Of a stretch of 64,000 nt of DNA, positions 43,483 to 53,428 are shown in pieces. The notes under the pieces are model-generated. The model did not search any database and was not told where the DNA came from. It was given only the letters and a program-made list of their open reading frames with translations. How positions within the stretch are numbered: the first letter of the stretch is position 1; each line of letters begins with the position of its first letter. The position numbers and the translations under genes are program-made. Origin of the DNA: Haloarchaeobius sp. FL176 (GTDB taxonomy: Archaea > Halobacteriota > Halobacteria > Halobacteriales > Natrialbaceae); NCBI RefSeq assembly GCF_024609245.1, contig NZ_JANJYH010000009.1:62001-126000 (forward strand). The letters are read 5' to 3'.

Positions 43483-46125
43483 ATGAGCACGCATCGAAGC
43501 CACATCGACATCCAGGGGATGAGCTGTGCGAACTGCTCACAGACCATCGCCGAGCGGCTGGACGGGCTGGAGGGTGTCTCGGAGGCCAACATCAACTACG
43601 CCACCGACGAGGGGACCGTCGAGTACGACCCGGAGCAGGTGTCGCTCGACGAGATATTCGAGGCCATCGGCGACGCCGGCTACAGCCCCATCACGGAGTC
43701 GGTGACCATCGCCATCACCGACATGTCCTGTGCGAACTGCTCCGAGACGGTGCAGGACGCGCTGGAGTCGCTCCCGGGCGTCGTCCGCGCCGACGTGAAC
43801 TACGCGACGGACGAGGCACAGGTAACGTACAACCCGGCGGAGTCCTCCCTCGACACCTTCTACGAGGCAATCGAGAACGCCGGGTACTCACCCGTCAGAG
43901 AGGGGTCGGACGGACAGGACGGCAGCGCCGACAGCGACGGGAGCGGTGAGAGTGCACGCGACGCCGCACGCAACGCCGAAATCCGCAAACAGCGCCGGCT
44001 GACGCTGTTCGGAGCGTTGCTATCGGCGCCGATGCTGTTCTTCCTCGCCGACAAGTTCCTGCTCGGCGGGGCGTTCGTCCCGGAGACCGTCTTCGGGGTA
44101 CAGCTCGGCTGGGTGGAGTTCGCCCTCGCTACGCCCGTCCAGGTCCTGCTCGGGTGGCCGTTCTACCGGAACTCGTACAACGCGCTCGTCAACAACCGGC
44201 GGGCCAACATGGACGTGCTCATCGCGCTCGGGTCGAGCACGGCCTACGTCTACTCGGTGAGCGTCCTGTTCGACCTCGTCGCCGGCGGCGTGTACTTCGA
44301 CACCGCCGCGCTCATCCTGGTGTTCATCACGCTCGGGAACTACCTCGAGGCACGTTCGAAAGGCCAGGCCGGCGAGGCGTTGCGCAAACTGCTCGAGATG
44401 GAGGCCGAGACGGCGACCATCGTCGACGAGGACGGCACCGAGCGCGAGGTTCCGCTGGAGGAGGTCACGGTCGGTGACCGGATGAAGGTCCGTCCCGGCG
44501 AGAAGGTCCCGACGGACGGCGTCGTCGTCGACGGCCAGAGCGCGGTCGACGAGTCGATGGTCACCGGCGAGAGCGTCCCCGTCGAGAAGAGCGAGGGTGA
44601 CGAGGTCGTCGGCTCGACCATCAACGAGAACGGTCTGCTCGTCGTCGAGGCCACGAAGGTCGGCAGCGACACCGCCCTCCAGCAGATCGTCCAGACCGTC
44701 AAGGAGGCCCAGTCCCGCCAGCCCGACATCCAGAACCTCGCGGACCGCATCTCGGCGTACTTCGTGCCCGCGGTCATCGTGAACGCTCTGTTCTGGGGCG
44801 TCGTCTGGTTCCTGTTCCCCGAGTCGCTCGCGGGATTCGTCGACGCGCTCCCGTTCTGGGGACTCGTCGTTGGCGGCCCCGGCGTCGCCGGCGGTGGCGT
44901 CTCGGTGTTCGAGTTCGCCGTCATCGTGTTCGCGTCCGCCGTGCTCATCGCCTGTCCTTGCGCACTCGGGCTGGCGACGCCTGCGGCGACGATGGTCGGC
45001 ACCACCATCGGCGCACAGAACGGCGTGTTGTTCAAGGGCGGTGACGTGCTCGAACGCGCGAAGGACGTCGACACCGTGGTCTTCGACAAGACGGGCACGC
45101 TGACGAAGGGCGAGATGGAGCTGACCGACGTGGTCGCCTTCGAGGACGGCGAGGCCGTCACTGCCAGCGGCGAGACCGCCGCCGACGGTGGGGAACTCGC
45201 CGCCGAGGACCGGGTGACCGAGGAAACCGTGCTGAAGCTCGCTGCGACGGCCGAGAGCGGCAGCGAGCATCCGCTCGCACAGGCGATCGTCGAGGGTGCT
45301 CGCGAGCGCGGTATCGACGTCGAGAGTCCCGGGGAGTTCGAGAACGTCCCCGGCCACGGTGTGACGGCGACGGTCGAGGGAGACGAGGTGTTCGTCGGGA
45401 ACCGCAAGCTGCTCCGCGACAACGGTATCGACCCCGACCCCGCTGCCGAGACGATGGAGCGCCTCGAGTCGGAGGGGAAGACCGCGATGCTCGTGGGCCG
45501 TCGGCCCGCCGACGGAGGAAACGGTGAACTCCTGGGTGTCGTCGCCGACGCGGACACCGTCAAGGAGAGCGCGAAGGACGCCGTGAGCGCGCTACAGGAC
45601 CGTGGCGTGGCGGTGATGATGATCACCGGCGACAACGAGCGCACGGCACGCGCCGTCGCAGCGCAGGTCGGCATCGACCCCGAGAACGTCCGTGCCGAGG
45701 TCCTGCCCGAGGACAAGTCGGACGCGGTCGACGCCATCCAGTCGGAGGGGCGGAAGGCGATGATGGTCGGGGACGGCGTGAACGACGCGCCCGCCCTCGC
45801 CGTCGCGTACGTCGGCACCGCCATCGGCTCCGGTACCGACGTGGCGATCGAGGCGGCCGACGTGACGCTGATGCGCGACGACCCGCTCGACGTGGTGAAG
45901 GCCATCCGAATCTCCGACGCGACGCTCGCGAAGATCAAGCAGAACCTCGTCTGGGCGCTGGGCTACAACACCGCCATGATTCCGCTCGCCTCGCTCGGCC
46001 TGCTCCAGCCCGTGCTGGCGGCCGCCGCGATGGCGTTCTCCAGCGTCTCGGTGCTCACGAACAGCCTGCTGTTCCGCCGGTACACCCCGGACCACGACTA
46101 CAGCCTGCTCGGCCGGGGGCGCTGA
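43483..46125 (+). CDS. copA: Cu(I)-exporting P1B ATPase
   Basis: An 880-residue copper ATPase. Two N-terminal HMA domains carry GMSCANCS (C15/C18) and DMSCANCS (C83/C86), joined to the membrane domain by an acidic linker. The ion channel motif is [11 protein letters not shown], with [31 protein letters not shown] and [13 protein letters not shown] following. [10 protein letters not shown] with the later Tyr-Asn and Met-Ser pairs marks the Cu(I) subgroup. The promoter shares an element with the downstream SHOCT gene. The start at 43483 gives the canonical HMA opening. Confidence 0.95.
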   Translation: MSTHRSHIDIQGMSCANCSQTIAERLDGLEGVSEANINYATDEGTVEYDPEQVSLDEIFEAIGDAGYSPITESVTIAITDMSCANCSETVQDALESLPGVVRADVNYATDEAQVTYNPAESSLDTFYEAIENAGYSPVREGSDGQDGSADSDGSGESARDAARNAEIRKQRRLTLFGALLSAPMLFFLADKFLLGGAFVPETVFGVQLGWVEFALATPVQVLLGWPFYRNSYNALVNNRRANMDVLIALGSSTAYVYSVSVLFDLVAGGVYFDTAALILVFITLGNYLEARSKGQAGEALRKLLEMEAETATIVDEDGTEREVPLEEVTVGDRMKVRPGEKVPTDGVVVDGQSAVDESMVTGESVPVEKSEGDEVVGSTINENGLLVVEATKVGSDTALQQIVQTVKEAQSRQPDIQNLADRISAYFVPAVIVNALFWGVVWFLFPESLAGFVDALPFWGLVVGGPGVAGGGVSVFEFAVIVFASAVLIACPCALGLATPAATMVGTTIGAQNGVLFKGGDVLERAKDVDTVVFDKTGTLTKGEMELTDVVAFEDGEAVTASGETAADGGELAAEDRVTEETVLKLAATAESGSEHPLAQAIVEGARERGIDVESPGEFENVPGHGVTATVEGDEVFVGNRKLLRDNGIDPDPAAETMERLESEGKTAMLVGRRPADGGNGELLGVVADADTVKESAKDAVSALQDRGVAVMMITGDNERTARAVAAQVGIDPENVRAEVLPEDKSDAVDAIQSEGRKAMMVGDGVNDAPALAVAYVGTAIGSGTDVAIEAADVTLMRDDPLDVVKAIRISDATLAKIKQNLVWALGYNTAMIPLASLGLLQPVLAAAAMAFSSVSVLTNSLLFRRYTPDHDYSLLGRGR

Positions 46126-46168
46126 GCGGCGCTTTCGAATCCGAACCGGTACCGAGCATCACTAACGC

Positions 46169-46223
46169 ATTCGAACTTTCCAGTACGCTTGCGACGGTGC
46201 ATCGAAAGAACAACCGCATTGAA
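46169..46223 (+). promoter_or_regulatory. Copper-gene promoter element, copy 2 (SHOCT gene)
   Basis: ATTCGAACTTTC (46169-46180), then TTGCGACGGTGCATCGAAAG continuing to ATTGAA at 46223. These match the copA upstream blocks with only a few substitutions and small gaps, and the interval is 20 bases here against 22 at copA. A GGAG at about -12 could act as a ribosome-binding site for the gene at 46273. Confidence 0.6.
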
Positions 46224-46272
46224 CCGTGTCCACGGACCTAGAACTGTGGAGACGGTCCACGGAGAATAACCA

Positions 46273-46641
46273 ATGTCACGACACACCACTGACGGCTCGC
46301 TCGTCACGCTCGGCCTCTTGGTCCTCGGAGCGCTGCTCATCCTCCCGCTGCTGTTCATGGGCTTCGGGATGATGGAGTACGGCGGCATGATGGGCGGCTG
46401 GGAGCACGGGATGTGGAACGGTGGGGCCGCACCAGGGTGGGTCGTGGTGTTCGGAGCCGTGCTGCAGCTCGGCTTCCTCGTCACCCTCGTCGGCCTCGGA
46501 TACCTCGTCCTCCGCGCGCTGACCGGGTCGTCGTCCGGGTCGGAGCCCGCACTCGAGGAGCTGCGGTTGGCATACGCTCGCGGCGATATCAGCGACGATG
46601 AGTACGAGCAGCGGCGTGAACGACTCGAACACGACCGCTGA
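46273..46641 (+). CDS. Met/His-rich SHOCT-domain membrane protein
   Basis: A 122-residue protein with two membrane helices (about residues 9-30 and 55-80). Between them is a Met/His/Gly-rich external loop (MGFGMMEYGGMMGG..HGMWNGG) that could bind Cu(I), and at the end a SHOCT domain (ALEELRLAYARGDISDDEYEQR). It is probably part of the copper response because its promoter matches that of copA. It may act as a copper-binding or regulatory membrane protein. Confidence 0.75.
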   Translation: MSRHTTDGSLVTLGLLVLGALLILPLLFMGFGMMEYGGMMGGWEHGMWNGGAAPGWVVVFGAVLQLGFLVTLVGLGYLVLRALTGSSSGSEPALEELRLAYARGDISDDEYEQRRERLEHDR

Positions 46642-46661
46642 CTGCCCACGTACTGGCAGCC

Positions 46662-48005
46662 TCACGCCGCCGATACGAGGCGATGCAGTCCGCCGCCGCT
46701 CCCGCCGTTCCCGAGTACGTACAGCTCCCCCTCGTGGCGACCGAAGGAGAGTATCTGCGAGAGCTTCCCCGCATCGCTGTCGGTGATGGGGAGCACCGAC
46801 GTCTCCCACAGCCCGTTCTCGCCGGGCCTAGCTACGAACAGCCTCCCCTCCGCCTGGTAGTCGCCGAAGACGAACTGGCCCTGTAGCCCGGGAATCGCGT
46901 CGCCGCGGTAGACGTTGCCCGGGATGACGGAGACGCCGCTGACCGGCGCTCCCTCCTGGGGGTACTCGACGACCGGCGGGAGCAACGGTTCGCCACCGCG
47001 GACGTCGTCGGGGGTCCTGTCGGGGCAGTCGTCGGCCTGGAAGCAGTGAGTCGCCTCGCGCACGTTCCAGCCGTAGTTGCCCCCTCGCTCGACGACGTCG
47101 ACCTCCTCAAACCGGTTCTGGCCCACGTCGCCCGCGAACAGCGTCTCGCCGTCGAATGCGAGCCGCCACGGGTTCCGGAACCCCCAGGCGTAGTGCTCGT
47201 CCATTCCCTCGCGCCCGACGAGCGGGTTGTCGTCCGGGATGGCGTACCCGCGGTCACCCTCCCGACCGTCGACGTCGATCCGGAGGATGCTCCCGAGCAG
47301 GTTCTCGGTCACGTCCTGGCCGTTGCCGCCGTCGGTCCCGTCGTACCAGTCGTCGACGTGGCCGAAGCCGGCGTCGTTCGCGGCTCCCCCGTCGCCGACC
47401 CCGAGGTACAGGTAGCCGTCGGGACCGAACAGCACCGAGCCCGCGTTGTGGTTCGCCTGCGGCTGGTCTATCTCCACGACGACTCGTTCCGACGCCCGTC
47501 GTGCCGTCAGCCCGTCCGCCGAGACGGTGAACGCAGAGAGCACGAAGGTGTGGCTGTAGTCGGCCGACGTGTCGCTGCGTCTGGGCGCGGAGTAGCGGAC
47601 GAACAGCCGGCGGTTCTCGGCGAAGTTCGGGTGCAGCGCGATGCCGAGCAGTCCCTGTTCGAAGCCGGTGACGACGGCGTCGGTGAGGTCGAGCAACGGC
47701 TCGTCGCGGACGCCGTCGGTGTCCACGACCCGGACCCGACCTGGCTGCTCGGCGACGTAGCGCCGGTCAGTTCCGGGCACGAAAGCGATGTCCAGCGGGT
47801 TCTGCAGCCCAGTCGCGAGCGTCTCGAGGGCGACGGCGTCCGGCACGGCTGGCCCTGCGCTTGTCCCGTTCGGACTCGTTCCGTCTCCACTCGAGGTCGG
47901 CGACCGGTCTGTCCCCGTTCCGTCCGAGTCGGAGGAGTTGGACGCACACCCTGCACTGACAGTGAGCGCGCCAACCGTTGCGGCCAAGAAGCGGCGACGG
48001 TCCAT
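46662..48005 (-). CDS. PQQ-type soluble aldose dehydrogenase-like lipoprotein
   Basis: A 447-residue exported lipoprotein with Tat signal DRRRFLAATVGALTVSAGC and a Ser/Thr-rich linker. It is a six-bladed propeller of the GdhB/YliI family, with GLQNPLDIAFVPG, HPNFAENRRLFVRYS, HNAGSVLFGPDGYLYLGVGDGG, WGFRNPWRLAFD and YGWNVREATHC. The usual active-site His and Arg positions appear kept. These enzymes oxidise aldose sugars with PQQ. No PQQ synthesis genes are in the window. ATG 48005 puts the RR next to the N-terminus, and an upstream in-frame ATG at 48053 is less likely. Confidence 0.88.
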   Translation of the reverse strand: MDRRRFLAATVGALTVSAGCASNSSDSDGTGTDRSPTSSGDGTSPNGTSAGPAVPDAVALETLATGLQNPLDIAFVPGTDRRYVAEQPGRVRVVDTDGVRDEPLLDLTDAVVTGFEQGLLGIALHPNFAENRRLFVRYSAPRRSDTSADYSHTFVLSAFTVSADGLTARRASERVVVEIDQPQANHNAGSVLFGPDGYLYLGVGDGGAANDAGFGHVDDWYDGTDGGNGQDVTENLLGSILRIDVDGREGDRGYAIPDDNPLVGREGMDEHYAWGFRNPWRLAFDGETLFAGDVGQNRFEEVDVVERGGNYGWNVREATHCFQADDCPDRTPDDVRGGEPLLPPVVEYPQEGAPVSGVSVIPGNVYRGDAIPGLQGQFVFGDYQAEGRLFVARPGENGLWETSVLPITDSDAGKLSQILSFGRHEGELYVLGNGGSGGGLHRLVSAA

Positions 48006-48070
48006 GGGTCTACTGCGCACTGCAGCGGCGTAACAGTTGGTGTGCGCGTCCACGGGCCGCGCTCTCAGCC

Positions 48071-48622
48071 TCAGCAGATCTCGAAGCCGACGCGGGGTTC
48101 ACCGTCCGAGACAGCGACGTTCACGTCGCCGAAGCAGGCGTTGGTCTGGACCGCACGGGAATCCTGTTTCGACCCGACTTCGGCGACGATACGGTACTGG
48201 ACGATGCTCTCCGGCTCCAGCTGTTCCAGATTGTAGACCACGTCGTCGAAGGACGGCCCGACGTCCAGCGTCGTGCTGTGGACCTGCTCCCCGTCTCGTC
48301 GGATGCGAAGTGTCAGCGTGTGCGTGGTCGAGTCGTTGTTCTCGACGCGAATCGGATGGTCGGGGTCGAACGTCTCTTCGTCGGCGAGTGGCCCGTCGGT
48401 CCGGCCGTCGGTCGTGTCCACGATGTCGTTGTCCGTCGGTGCGTGCGTGGACTCGGTCTGGCCGTTGGTCGTGTCCACGATGTCGTCGTCCGTCGACGCG
48501 TACGTGGAGCCGGTCGGTGTCGAACTGTCATCGTCGCCCCCGCCGAGCGAGTCCAGACAGCCTGCGAGCCCGGCGATGGCGAGGGTGGAGGTGCTCGTTG
48601 CGAGGAACTTGCGGCGGTACAT
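48071..48622 (-). CDS. Tat-exported lipoprotein with internal repeats
   Basis: A 183-residue lipoprotein with signal MYRRKFLATSTSTLAIAGLAGC and a linker containing an imperfect repeat (DDDIVDTTNGQTES / DNDIVDTTDGRTDG, with spacers). The C-terminal domain, about residues 90-183, has an immunoglobulin-like strand pattern (HPIRVENNDSTTHTLTLRIRRDG) and two Cys near the end (NACFGD, FEIC). No enzyme motif is seen. It is probably cell-surface anchored. Confidence 0.75.
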   Translation of the reverse strand: MYRRKFLATSTSTLAIAGLAGCLDSLGGGDDDSSTPTGSTYASTDDDIVDTTNGQTESTHAPTDNDIVDTTDGRTDGPLADEETFDPDHPIRVENNDSTTHTLTLRIRRDGEQVHSTTLDVGPSFDDVVYNLEQLEPESIVQYRIVAEVGSKQDSRAVQTNACFGDVNVAVSDGEPRVGFEIC

Positions 48623-48681
48623 CAGTTCTCGTTTGGCTGGTGCACCGTCAAGTGTTTTCTGGAGATCTCTGCTTCGCGGTG

Positions 48682-49977
48682 TCAGGGCCAGAGCCCGCGC
48701 GTGTCGTGGGCTTCTGCGACGCGGGAGAGCGCGACGATGTACGCGGCGTCCCGCCAGGTCACGTCCCGCTCGTCGAACGCCTCCCGGACCTCCGTCCAGG
48801 CCGCCTGCATCTCGGCCTCCAGCTCCTCGTGGACGCGCTCCAGGGACCACGCACGGCGGTTGATGTCCTGCAGCCACTCGAAGTAGCTCACGGTCACGCC
48901 GCCAGCGTTGGCGAGGATGTCGGGCACGACGGGGATGCCACGCTCGGTGAAGATATCGTCGGCGACGGTGGTGGTGGGACCGTTCGCTCCCTCGACGATG
49001 ATGTCGGCATCGACATCGCGGGCGTTCTCGGCGGTCAGAACGTTGCCAACTGCGGCAGGGACGAGCACGTCGACGTCCAGTTCGAGCAGCTCCTCGTTGC
49101 TGACAGTCCGCGGTGCCTCGTGCTCCATCACGGCCTCCGGTTCCGTGGCGTGGGACGGGATGGCGGCGGTGTCGAGGCCGTCGGGATCGTAGATGCCTCC
49201 GTTGACGTCGCTCACGGCCACGACCGTAGCGCCCCACTCGTCGAGCAGCCGGGCCGCACTGGCGCCGACGCTCCCGTAGCCCTGGATGGCGACGGAAGTG
49301 TCAGAGACGTCCCTGTCGTAGTACTCGACGATTTCGCGGGTGATGATTGCCACACTTCGGCCGGGGGCGCCGTCGCGTCCCTCGCTCCCGCCGATGACCG
49401 GCGGCTTGCCGGTCACGACGCCGGGTGTCGTCTCGCCCTGCTGCATCGAGTAGGCGTCCATCAACCACGCCATCGTCTTCGGGTCCGTTCCCATGTCGGG
49501 TGCGGGGATGTCGACCGTCGGCCCGATGACGTCACGGATCTCCTGTGCGAACCGTCGGGTGAGGCGCTCCTTCTCGTCGCTGCTGAGCTCCTTCGGGTTC
49601 ACCGCGATGCCGCCCTTCGCACCGCCGAACGGGAGATCCATCACGGCACACTTCCAGGTCATCCACATGCCGAGGCCGACGCACTCGTCGCGTGTCACCT
49701 CCGGGTGGTAGCGGAGCCCACCCTTGTACGGCCCTCGGACGCTGTCGTGTTGCGCCCGATAGCCCGTGTACACCTCGACGGTCCCGTCGTCGCGTTCGAT
49801 CGGGACTGTCACCTCGTGGACCTTCTTCGGGTACCGGAGACGTTCGATGATGTTCGGGTCGACGTCCACCAGCTCGGCGGCGTGTTCGAGCTGGCGTCGG
49901 GCGGTTTCGACCGCCGACTCCGGTTCGACTGCTCCTGTGCTCGACTCCTCTGTCGCCGTGCTCGATTGGGAGGCCAT
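48682..49977 (-). CDS. gdhA: Glutamate dehydrogenase
   Basis: A 431-residue Glu/Leu/Phe/Val dehydrogenase. Key features are the substrate Lys region [23 protein letters not shown] (catalytic Lys), [16 protein letters not shown], and the NAD(P)-binding loop [16 protein letters not shown]. The enzyme reversibly deaminates glutamate to 2-oxoglutarate. The N-terminal tail is acidic and Ser-rich. The gene starts two bases after the stop of the small rubrerythrin-like gene, so the two form an operon. Confidence 0.93.
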   Translation of the reverse strand: MASQSSTATEESSTGAVEPESAVETARRQLEHAAELVDVDPNIIERLRYPKKVHEVTVPIERDDGTVEVYTGYRAQHDSVRGPYKGGLRYHPEVTRDECVGLGMWMTWKCAVMDLPFGGAKGGIAVNPKELSSDEKERLTRRFAQEIRDVIGPTVDIPAPDMGTDPKTMAWLMDAYSMQQGETTPGVVTGKPPVIGGSEGRDGAPGRSVAIITREIVEYYDRDVSDTSVAIQGYGSVGASAARLLDEWGATVVAVSDVNGGIYDPDGLDTAAIPSHATEPEAVMEHEAPRTVSNEELLELDVDVLVPAAVGNVLTAENARDVDADIIVEGANGPTTTVADDIFTERGIPVVPDILANAGGVTVSYFEWLQDINRRAWSLERVHEELEAEMQAAWTEVREAFDERDVTWRDAAYIVALSRVAEAHDTRGLWP

Positions 49978-49979
49978 GA

Positions 49980-50123
49980 TTACTCGATAGGCGTCCGTCG
50001 ATTCCGCATCGCGCCGGCACAGTCCGGACACGACGCGGGTGGGTTGGTCGCGACGATGATCGTTCCACAGTCGAAGCACTCGTACGGACTCTCCTCGTCG
50101 GGGTTGACATCTACATCTCTCAT
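49980..50123 (-). CDS. Rubrerythrin-like zinc-ribbon protein, 47 aa
   Basis: A 47-residue protein reading [20 protein letters not shown]...SCPDCAG...RRTPIE. The Cys pairs CFDC and CPDC form a rubredoxin-like iron or zinc knuckle, as in haloarchaeal rubrerythrin-like domain proteins (DUF7129). The stop is 2 bp before the glutamate dehydrogenase start, implying co-translation. Such small proteins are easily missed by gene callers. Confidence 0.85.
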   Translation of the reverse strand: MRDVDVNPDEESPYECFDCGTIIVATNPPASCPDCAGAMRNRRTPIE

Positions 50124-50211
50124 TGCGGTCACGAGCGCCAGCGGGAAGACCGGGGCACTCGGTGAATGAGTAATAGGTGTATAAGGGAATATTCGACTGT
50201 TGGAAGTGACA

Positions 50212-50228
50212 CTCCGCCTTCCGCGGAG
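50212..50228. terminator. GC-rich hairpin between convergent/tandem genes
   Basis: CTCCGC and GCGGAG (50212-50217 and 50223-50228) form a short stem just beyond the 3' end of the Bat-type gene. It may help termination there. Confidence 0.35.
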
Positions 50229-50232
50229 GGTG

Positions 50233-50247
50233 TACTATCGAACCCCA
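50233..50247. repeat. 15-bp direct repeat, left copy
   Basis: TACTATCGAACCCCA matches exactly at 53226-53240. This copy overlaps the stop codon (50235-50237) of the minus-strand Bat-type gene. Confidence 0.6.
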
Positions 50248-53111
50248 TCCCCCACCGGCGGTCGCGCACCATCCTCGAACAGTACGCTGAACAGCTTCTG
50301 TTGGACGGTCCGGACGTGGCGGTAGAACGCCGTCGAAGAGATGCCGAGCGTCTCCGCGACCGCTTCCCCACTGCTGTCCCGCGGTGATTCGAAGTAGCCA
50401 CTGAAGTACGCCGTCTGTACGACCTCCAGCTGTCTGTCCGTCACCTCCGCGAGGAACGACGAGTAGAGGTCCTGCTCGTCCACGTTGTCGAGCGTCTGCC
50501 TGGACCGGAGCTCGACACCGGTGAACGTCTCTTGGACGAGTTGGGTCACGGTCCGAACGTCGATGCCGTTGGGCACGTCGATCACCACGGTCGTCGAGTC
50601 GGGTGTCGTGGTGGCCTCCCGGAACACCGCACCGTGGTCGGCGAGCTCGAAGGCCAGGAACGGCTCTGTCAGGTGGAGTCTGACGACCCCACTCGTTCCG
50701 TCCGTGCTCACGGTCCGAACGCCTTCGATGGCGACCAGGTCCGTCGCGGCCTGAACGACGTCCTCGACGGGCGCACCCTCGAATCTCGCGAAGACGAAGC
50801 TCCCCTCGGTGGTCTGTTGTACGCCGCCCTGATAGGATATCGTGCAGTCGGCAGCGCGGGCGAGCCGCGACAGCACGAACGCGTCGTCGTCGATGGCGAA
50901 CTCGACGCGGGTCATCGACGTCGAGAGCAGTGCGTTCTTGCGTTCGAGCGCACTCAACGCCGACGCGATTGTCTCACCGAGCTCCGCCAGTACCGTCCGC
51001 GCGGTGTCGTCGAACGCCTGTCTGGAATCCGCGTACACGGTCAGCACTCCGTGGGTCAGGTCGTTGTACACCAGCGGGATGCTGAGCACGGACAGATAGT
51101 CCCGGGCGAGTGCATCGGTCCGCCAGGGCTCGTCCCGCAGCCCTGCCGCGACGTTGCTCACCGTCGTCGGCTCGCCCCTCGCTGCGGTCCTGCCCACCGG
51201 CTCGTCACCGTCGCCGTCGATGGTGAACGTTCGGCTGTCGAGGTAGCCCTGTTCGGCCCCGTCCCAGGCTCGGGGCGTGACGGTGTTCGTCGTCCGGTCC
51301 ACCGACCCGACCCAGGCGAACGCGAACCGGTCGTCGTTGGTGAGTAGCTCACAGACCGTGTGGTCGACCGACTCCCGCGTTTCGGCCTGCACGAGCGCCT
51401 GGTCGATCTCGCGGATGGTCTCGTTGATGCGGTTCAAGACGGTGAGCTGTTCGTTCTGCCGCTGGAGCGTCCGGTCCTGCTCGCGGAGCTGGGATTCACG
51501 GGTGACCCGGTCGAGAGCGGCCTCCGCCGTCGCGGCGAGCAGGTCGGCCAGCTCCCGCGTCACGTCGTCGAAGGCGTCGACCCTGTCGGACCCCACGAAG
51601 AAGACACCGTGGTCGCCGAGCGGGATGTAGGCCGCGCTGCGGAGATCCGTCGCCTCGTTCCCGAGCCGGTCGGAGCGATGCACGTCGTCGAAGAACACCG
51701 CCTCGTCCTGGACGAAGCTGTAACTCGGGAGTGTGTCCTCGCTCAGCGGTATCCCCGGAAGCGGACCGTGCAGTTCCGAGAGCGGCGGCGAGTACGCGCT
51801 CGGCCTGAGTTCGTTGCTATCGGCGTCGAACAGGAAGACGGCACTCGCGTCGAGGTCGACCACGTCCGGCGTGTCCTCGACGACGTGCTGAGCGATCTCC
51901 TGGTGGGTGCCCGCGTAGAGGAAGTCGCGGGCCGTCTCCTGCAGGGTCGCAAGCGCCTCCTCCCGCTGTTTGCGCTTCGTGATGTCACGACAGCTGTAGA
52001 GGATCGTCCCGTCCTGGATGGACACCTCGCGGACGTTCACCAGCAGTGTGTGCTCGTTCCCAGCCTTGTCGGTGGCCGTACACTCGATGTTCTTCAGGAC
52101 CCCCTGCTCGGCGAGCTCCTTCCGGTCGAACAGGTCCGGCCCGAGCAGTTCGTCGATGGTGACCCGCTCGCGAAGCTCCGCCGCGGTGTATCCGAAGATG
52201 AAGTGAACGTTCGGACAGACGTACGTGTACTCGCCGTCCTCGTCGGTCATCAGGACCGTGTCGGTCATGTTGTTCAGGGTGACGCGGTGAAGCTCCTCGG
52301 AGCGGCGGAGGTCGCGTTCGAGTTCGACGCGGTCGGTCACGTCGACGCCCTCGACCACGACCGAGACGAGTTCGCCACGCTCGTTCGACACCGGCCTGAC
52401 CGAGAGGTCGACCACGGTGGTGTGGTCGGTCAACGAGGTCGGTGCGACGACGGCGTTCGCGAAGGAACCGTCGAGCGCCGTCTCGACGAGTTTCCGGACG
52501 TCCGGATTCGACTCGTCGCTCTCGGCCCACCAGGGAAGTGTCCAGAACGGCTCGCCGACGAGCTCGTCGGCCGGGACGTCGACGAGGTCGCGGGCGGTCT
52601 CGTTCAGTCGGGCGAGCCGGCCGTCGGGCGAGAGCACCCAGGTCGCCGTGCGTTCGTCGTCGAACATCGCATCGAACTGTCGCGCCCGCTCGCGCTGGGT
52701 TCGCTCCCGTCGGGCCCGCCTGACGGCGCGGTCCGTCCGGTCGCGGAGTGCTGTCGTGGCCTCCGTGAGGTCCTCGCCGACAGCCACGTAGTCGCTCGCA
52801 CCGGCGCCGATTGCCTCACTCGCGGTCGACTCGTCCCCGGCTGCAGTCGCCACGACGACGGGGAGCGTCCGTGTCTCGGCACGGAGCGCCCGGAGTAGCT
52901 CGACGGCAGTGCCGTCCTGAAGGAACTGTTCGACGATGAGGCAGTCGACACCACCCGACTCGACGAGGCCGAGCGCCGCTTCGGTGGTCGGTTCACGCAG
53001 CACCCTGGCCTCAGTCCAGTCTTCGAGGTCGTCCTCGAATCGGTCGACCCAGTCGGTGTCACCGACCAGGAGTAGCGTGGTCTCGTCGAGCAGGGTGTCG
53101 GCGACCGTCAC
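50235..53111 (-). CDS. Bat-type PAS/GAF regulator with HTH_10
   Basis: A 958-residue sensor-regulator. The N-terminal receiver-like segment ([20 protein letters not shown], to about 120) is followed by two PAS domains (about 145-275 and 280-395), two GAF domains (about 400-555 and 580-735), a Bat-associated domain, and a C-terminal HTH_10 (about 880-945, [28 protein letters not shown]). It resembles the bacterio-opsin activator group, and its domain plan is a shorter form of the 16-21 kb protein. The start codon is GTG (53109-53111). A palindrome in its promoter region (53220-53239) and a 15-bp repeat suggest regulated or self-regulated expression. Confidence 0.9.
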   Translation of the reverse strand: MTVADTLLDETTLLLVGDTDWVDRFEDDLEDWTEARVLREPTTEAALGLVESGGVDCLIVEQFLQDGTAVELLRALRAETRTLPVVVATAAGDESTASEAIGAGASDYVAVGEDLTEATTALRDRTDRAVRRARRERTQRERARQFDAMFDDERTATWVLSPDGRLARLNETARDLVDVPADELVGEPFWTLPWWAESDESNPDVRKLVETALDGSFANAVVAPTSLTDHTTVVDLSVRPVSNERGELVSVVVEGVDVTDRVELERDLRRSEELHRVTLNNMTDTVLMTDEDGEYTYVCPNVHFIFGYTAAELRERVTIDELLGPDLFDRKELAEQGVLKNIECTATDKAGNEHTLLVNVREVSIQDGTILYSCRDITKRKQREEALATLQETARDFLYAGTHQEIAQHVVEDTPDVVDLDASAVFLFDADSNELRPSAYSPPLSELHGPLPGIPLSEDTLPSYSFVQDEAVFFDDVHRSDRLGNEATDLRSAAYIPLGDHGVFFVGSDRVDAFDDVTRELADLLAATAEAALDRVTRESQLREQDRTLQRQNEQLTVLNRINETIREIDQALVQAETRESVDHTVCELLTNDDRFAFAWVGSVDRTTNTVTPRAWDGAEQGYLDSRTFTIDGDGDEPVGRTAARGEPTTVSNVAAGLRDEPWRTDALARDYLSVLSIPLVYNDLTHGVLTVYADSRQAFDDTARTVLAELGETIASALSALERKNALLSTSMTRVEFAIDDDAFVLSRLARAADCTISYQGGVQQTTEGSFVFARFEGAPVEDVVQAATDLVAIEGVRTVSTDGTSGVVRLHLTEPFLAFELADHGAVFREATTTPDSTTVVIDVPNGIDVRTVTQLVQETFTGVELRSRQTLDNVDEQDLYSSFLAEVTDRQLEVVQTAYFSGYFESPRDSSGEAVAETLGISSTAFYRHVRTVQQKLFSVLFEDGARPPVGDGVR

Positions 53112-53219
53112 GGCCGGTCACCCGGGTTCCGCGCTCGCCGAGGGCGGGTCGAACGGGCCGTTCGGACACAGGAGGCCGTCTCGGGCATCGTATCTCCGAA
53201 GAACGGGTGCCAGTGTTTA

Positions 53220-53239
53220 GGGGTTTACTATCGAACCCC
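53220..53239. promoter_or_regulatory. Palindrome upstream of the Bat-type regulator
   Basis: GGGGTT (53220-53225), eight bases, then AACCCC (53234-53239) is a perfect 6-bp dyad. It overlaps the right copy of the 15-bp repeat and lies about 110 bp before the GTG start, a reasonable distance for an operator. Confidence 0.45.
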
Positions 53240-53240
53240 A
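53226..53240. repeat. 15-bp direct repeat, right copy
   Basis: An exact copy of TACTATCGAACCCCA at 50233-50247, placed in the promoter region of the gene whose stop codon lies in the other copy. Confidence 0.6.
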
Positions 53241-53428
53241 AGTGTCGGGCGGGACCGACGCGGAGCGGGCTGACCAGCGGCCGAGAGCAGATACCGCCGG
53301 CTGTTGCGTCCCGAGACGGGAGCGAGGGGAGTACGGAGGCCGAACGCACCATCGAGTACGAGTTGGTCTGGTAGCGCGAGGCGACCACACCCGGCGAGGA
53401 ACGACTGACGCCGGCTCCGGTGACACCG

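Larger units (their letters stand above)
53112..53428. other. Intergenic region with the promoter of the Bat-type gene
   Basis: About 317 bp between the Bat-type gene (start side) and the end of the UbiB-family gene. It holds the palindrome at 53220-53239 and otherwise GC-rich sequence without a believable gene. Confidence 0.5.

Noticed and set aside
51360-52898. 512-codon plus-strand frame inside the second Bat gene
   Set aside because: It is an antisense shadow without recognisable features.
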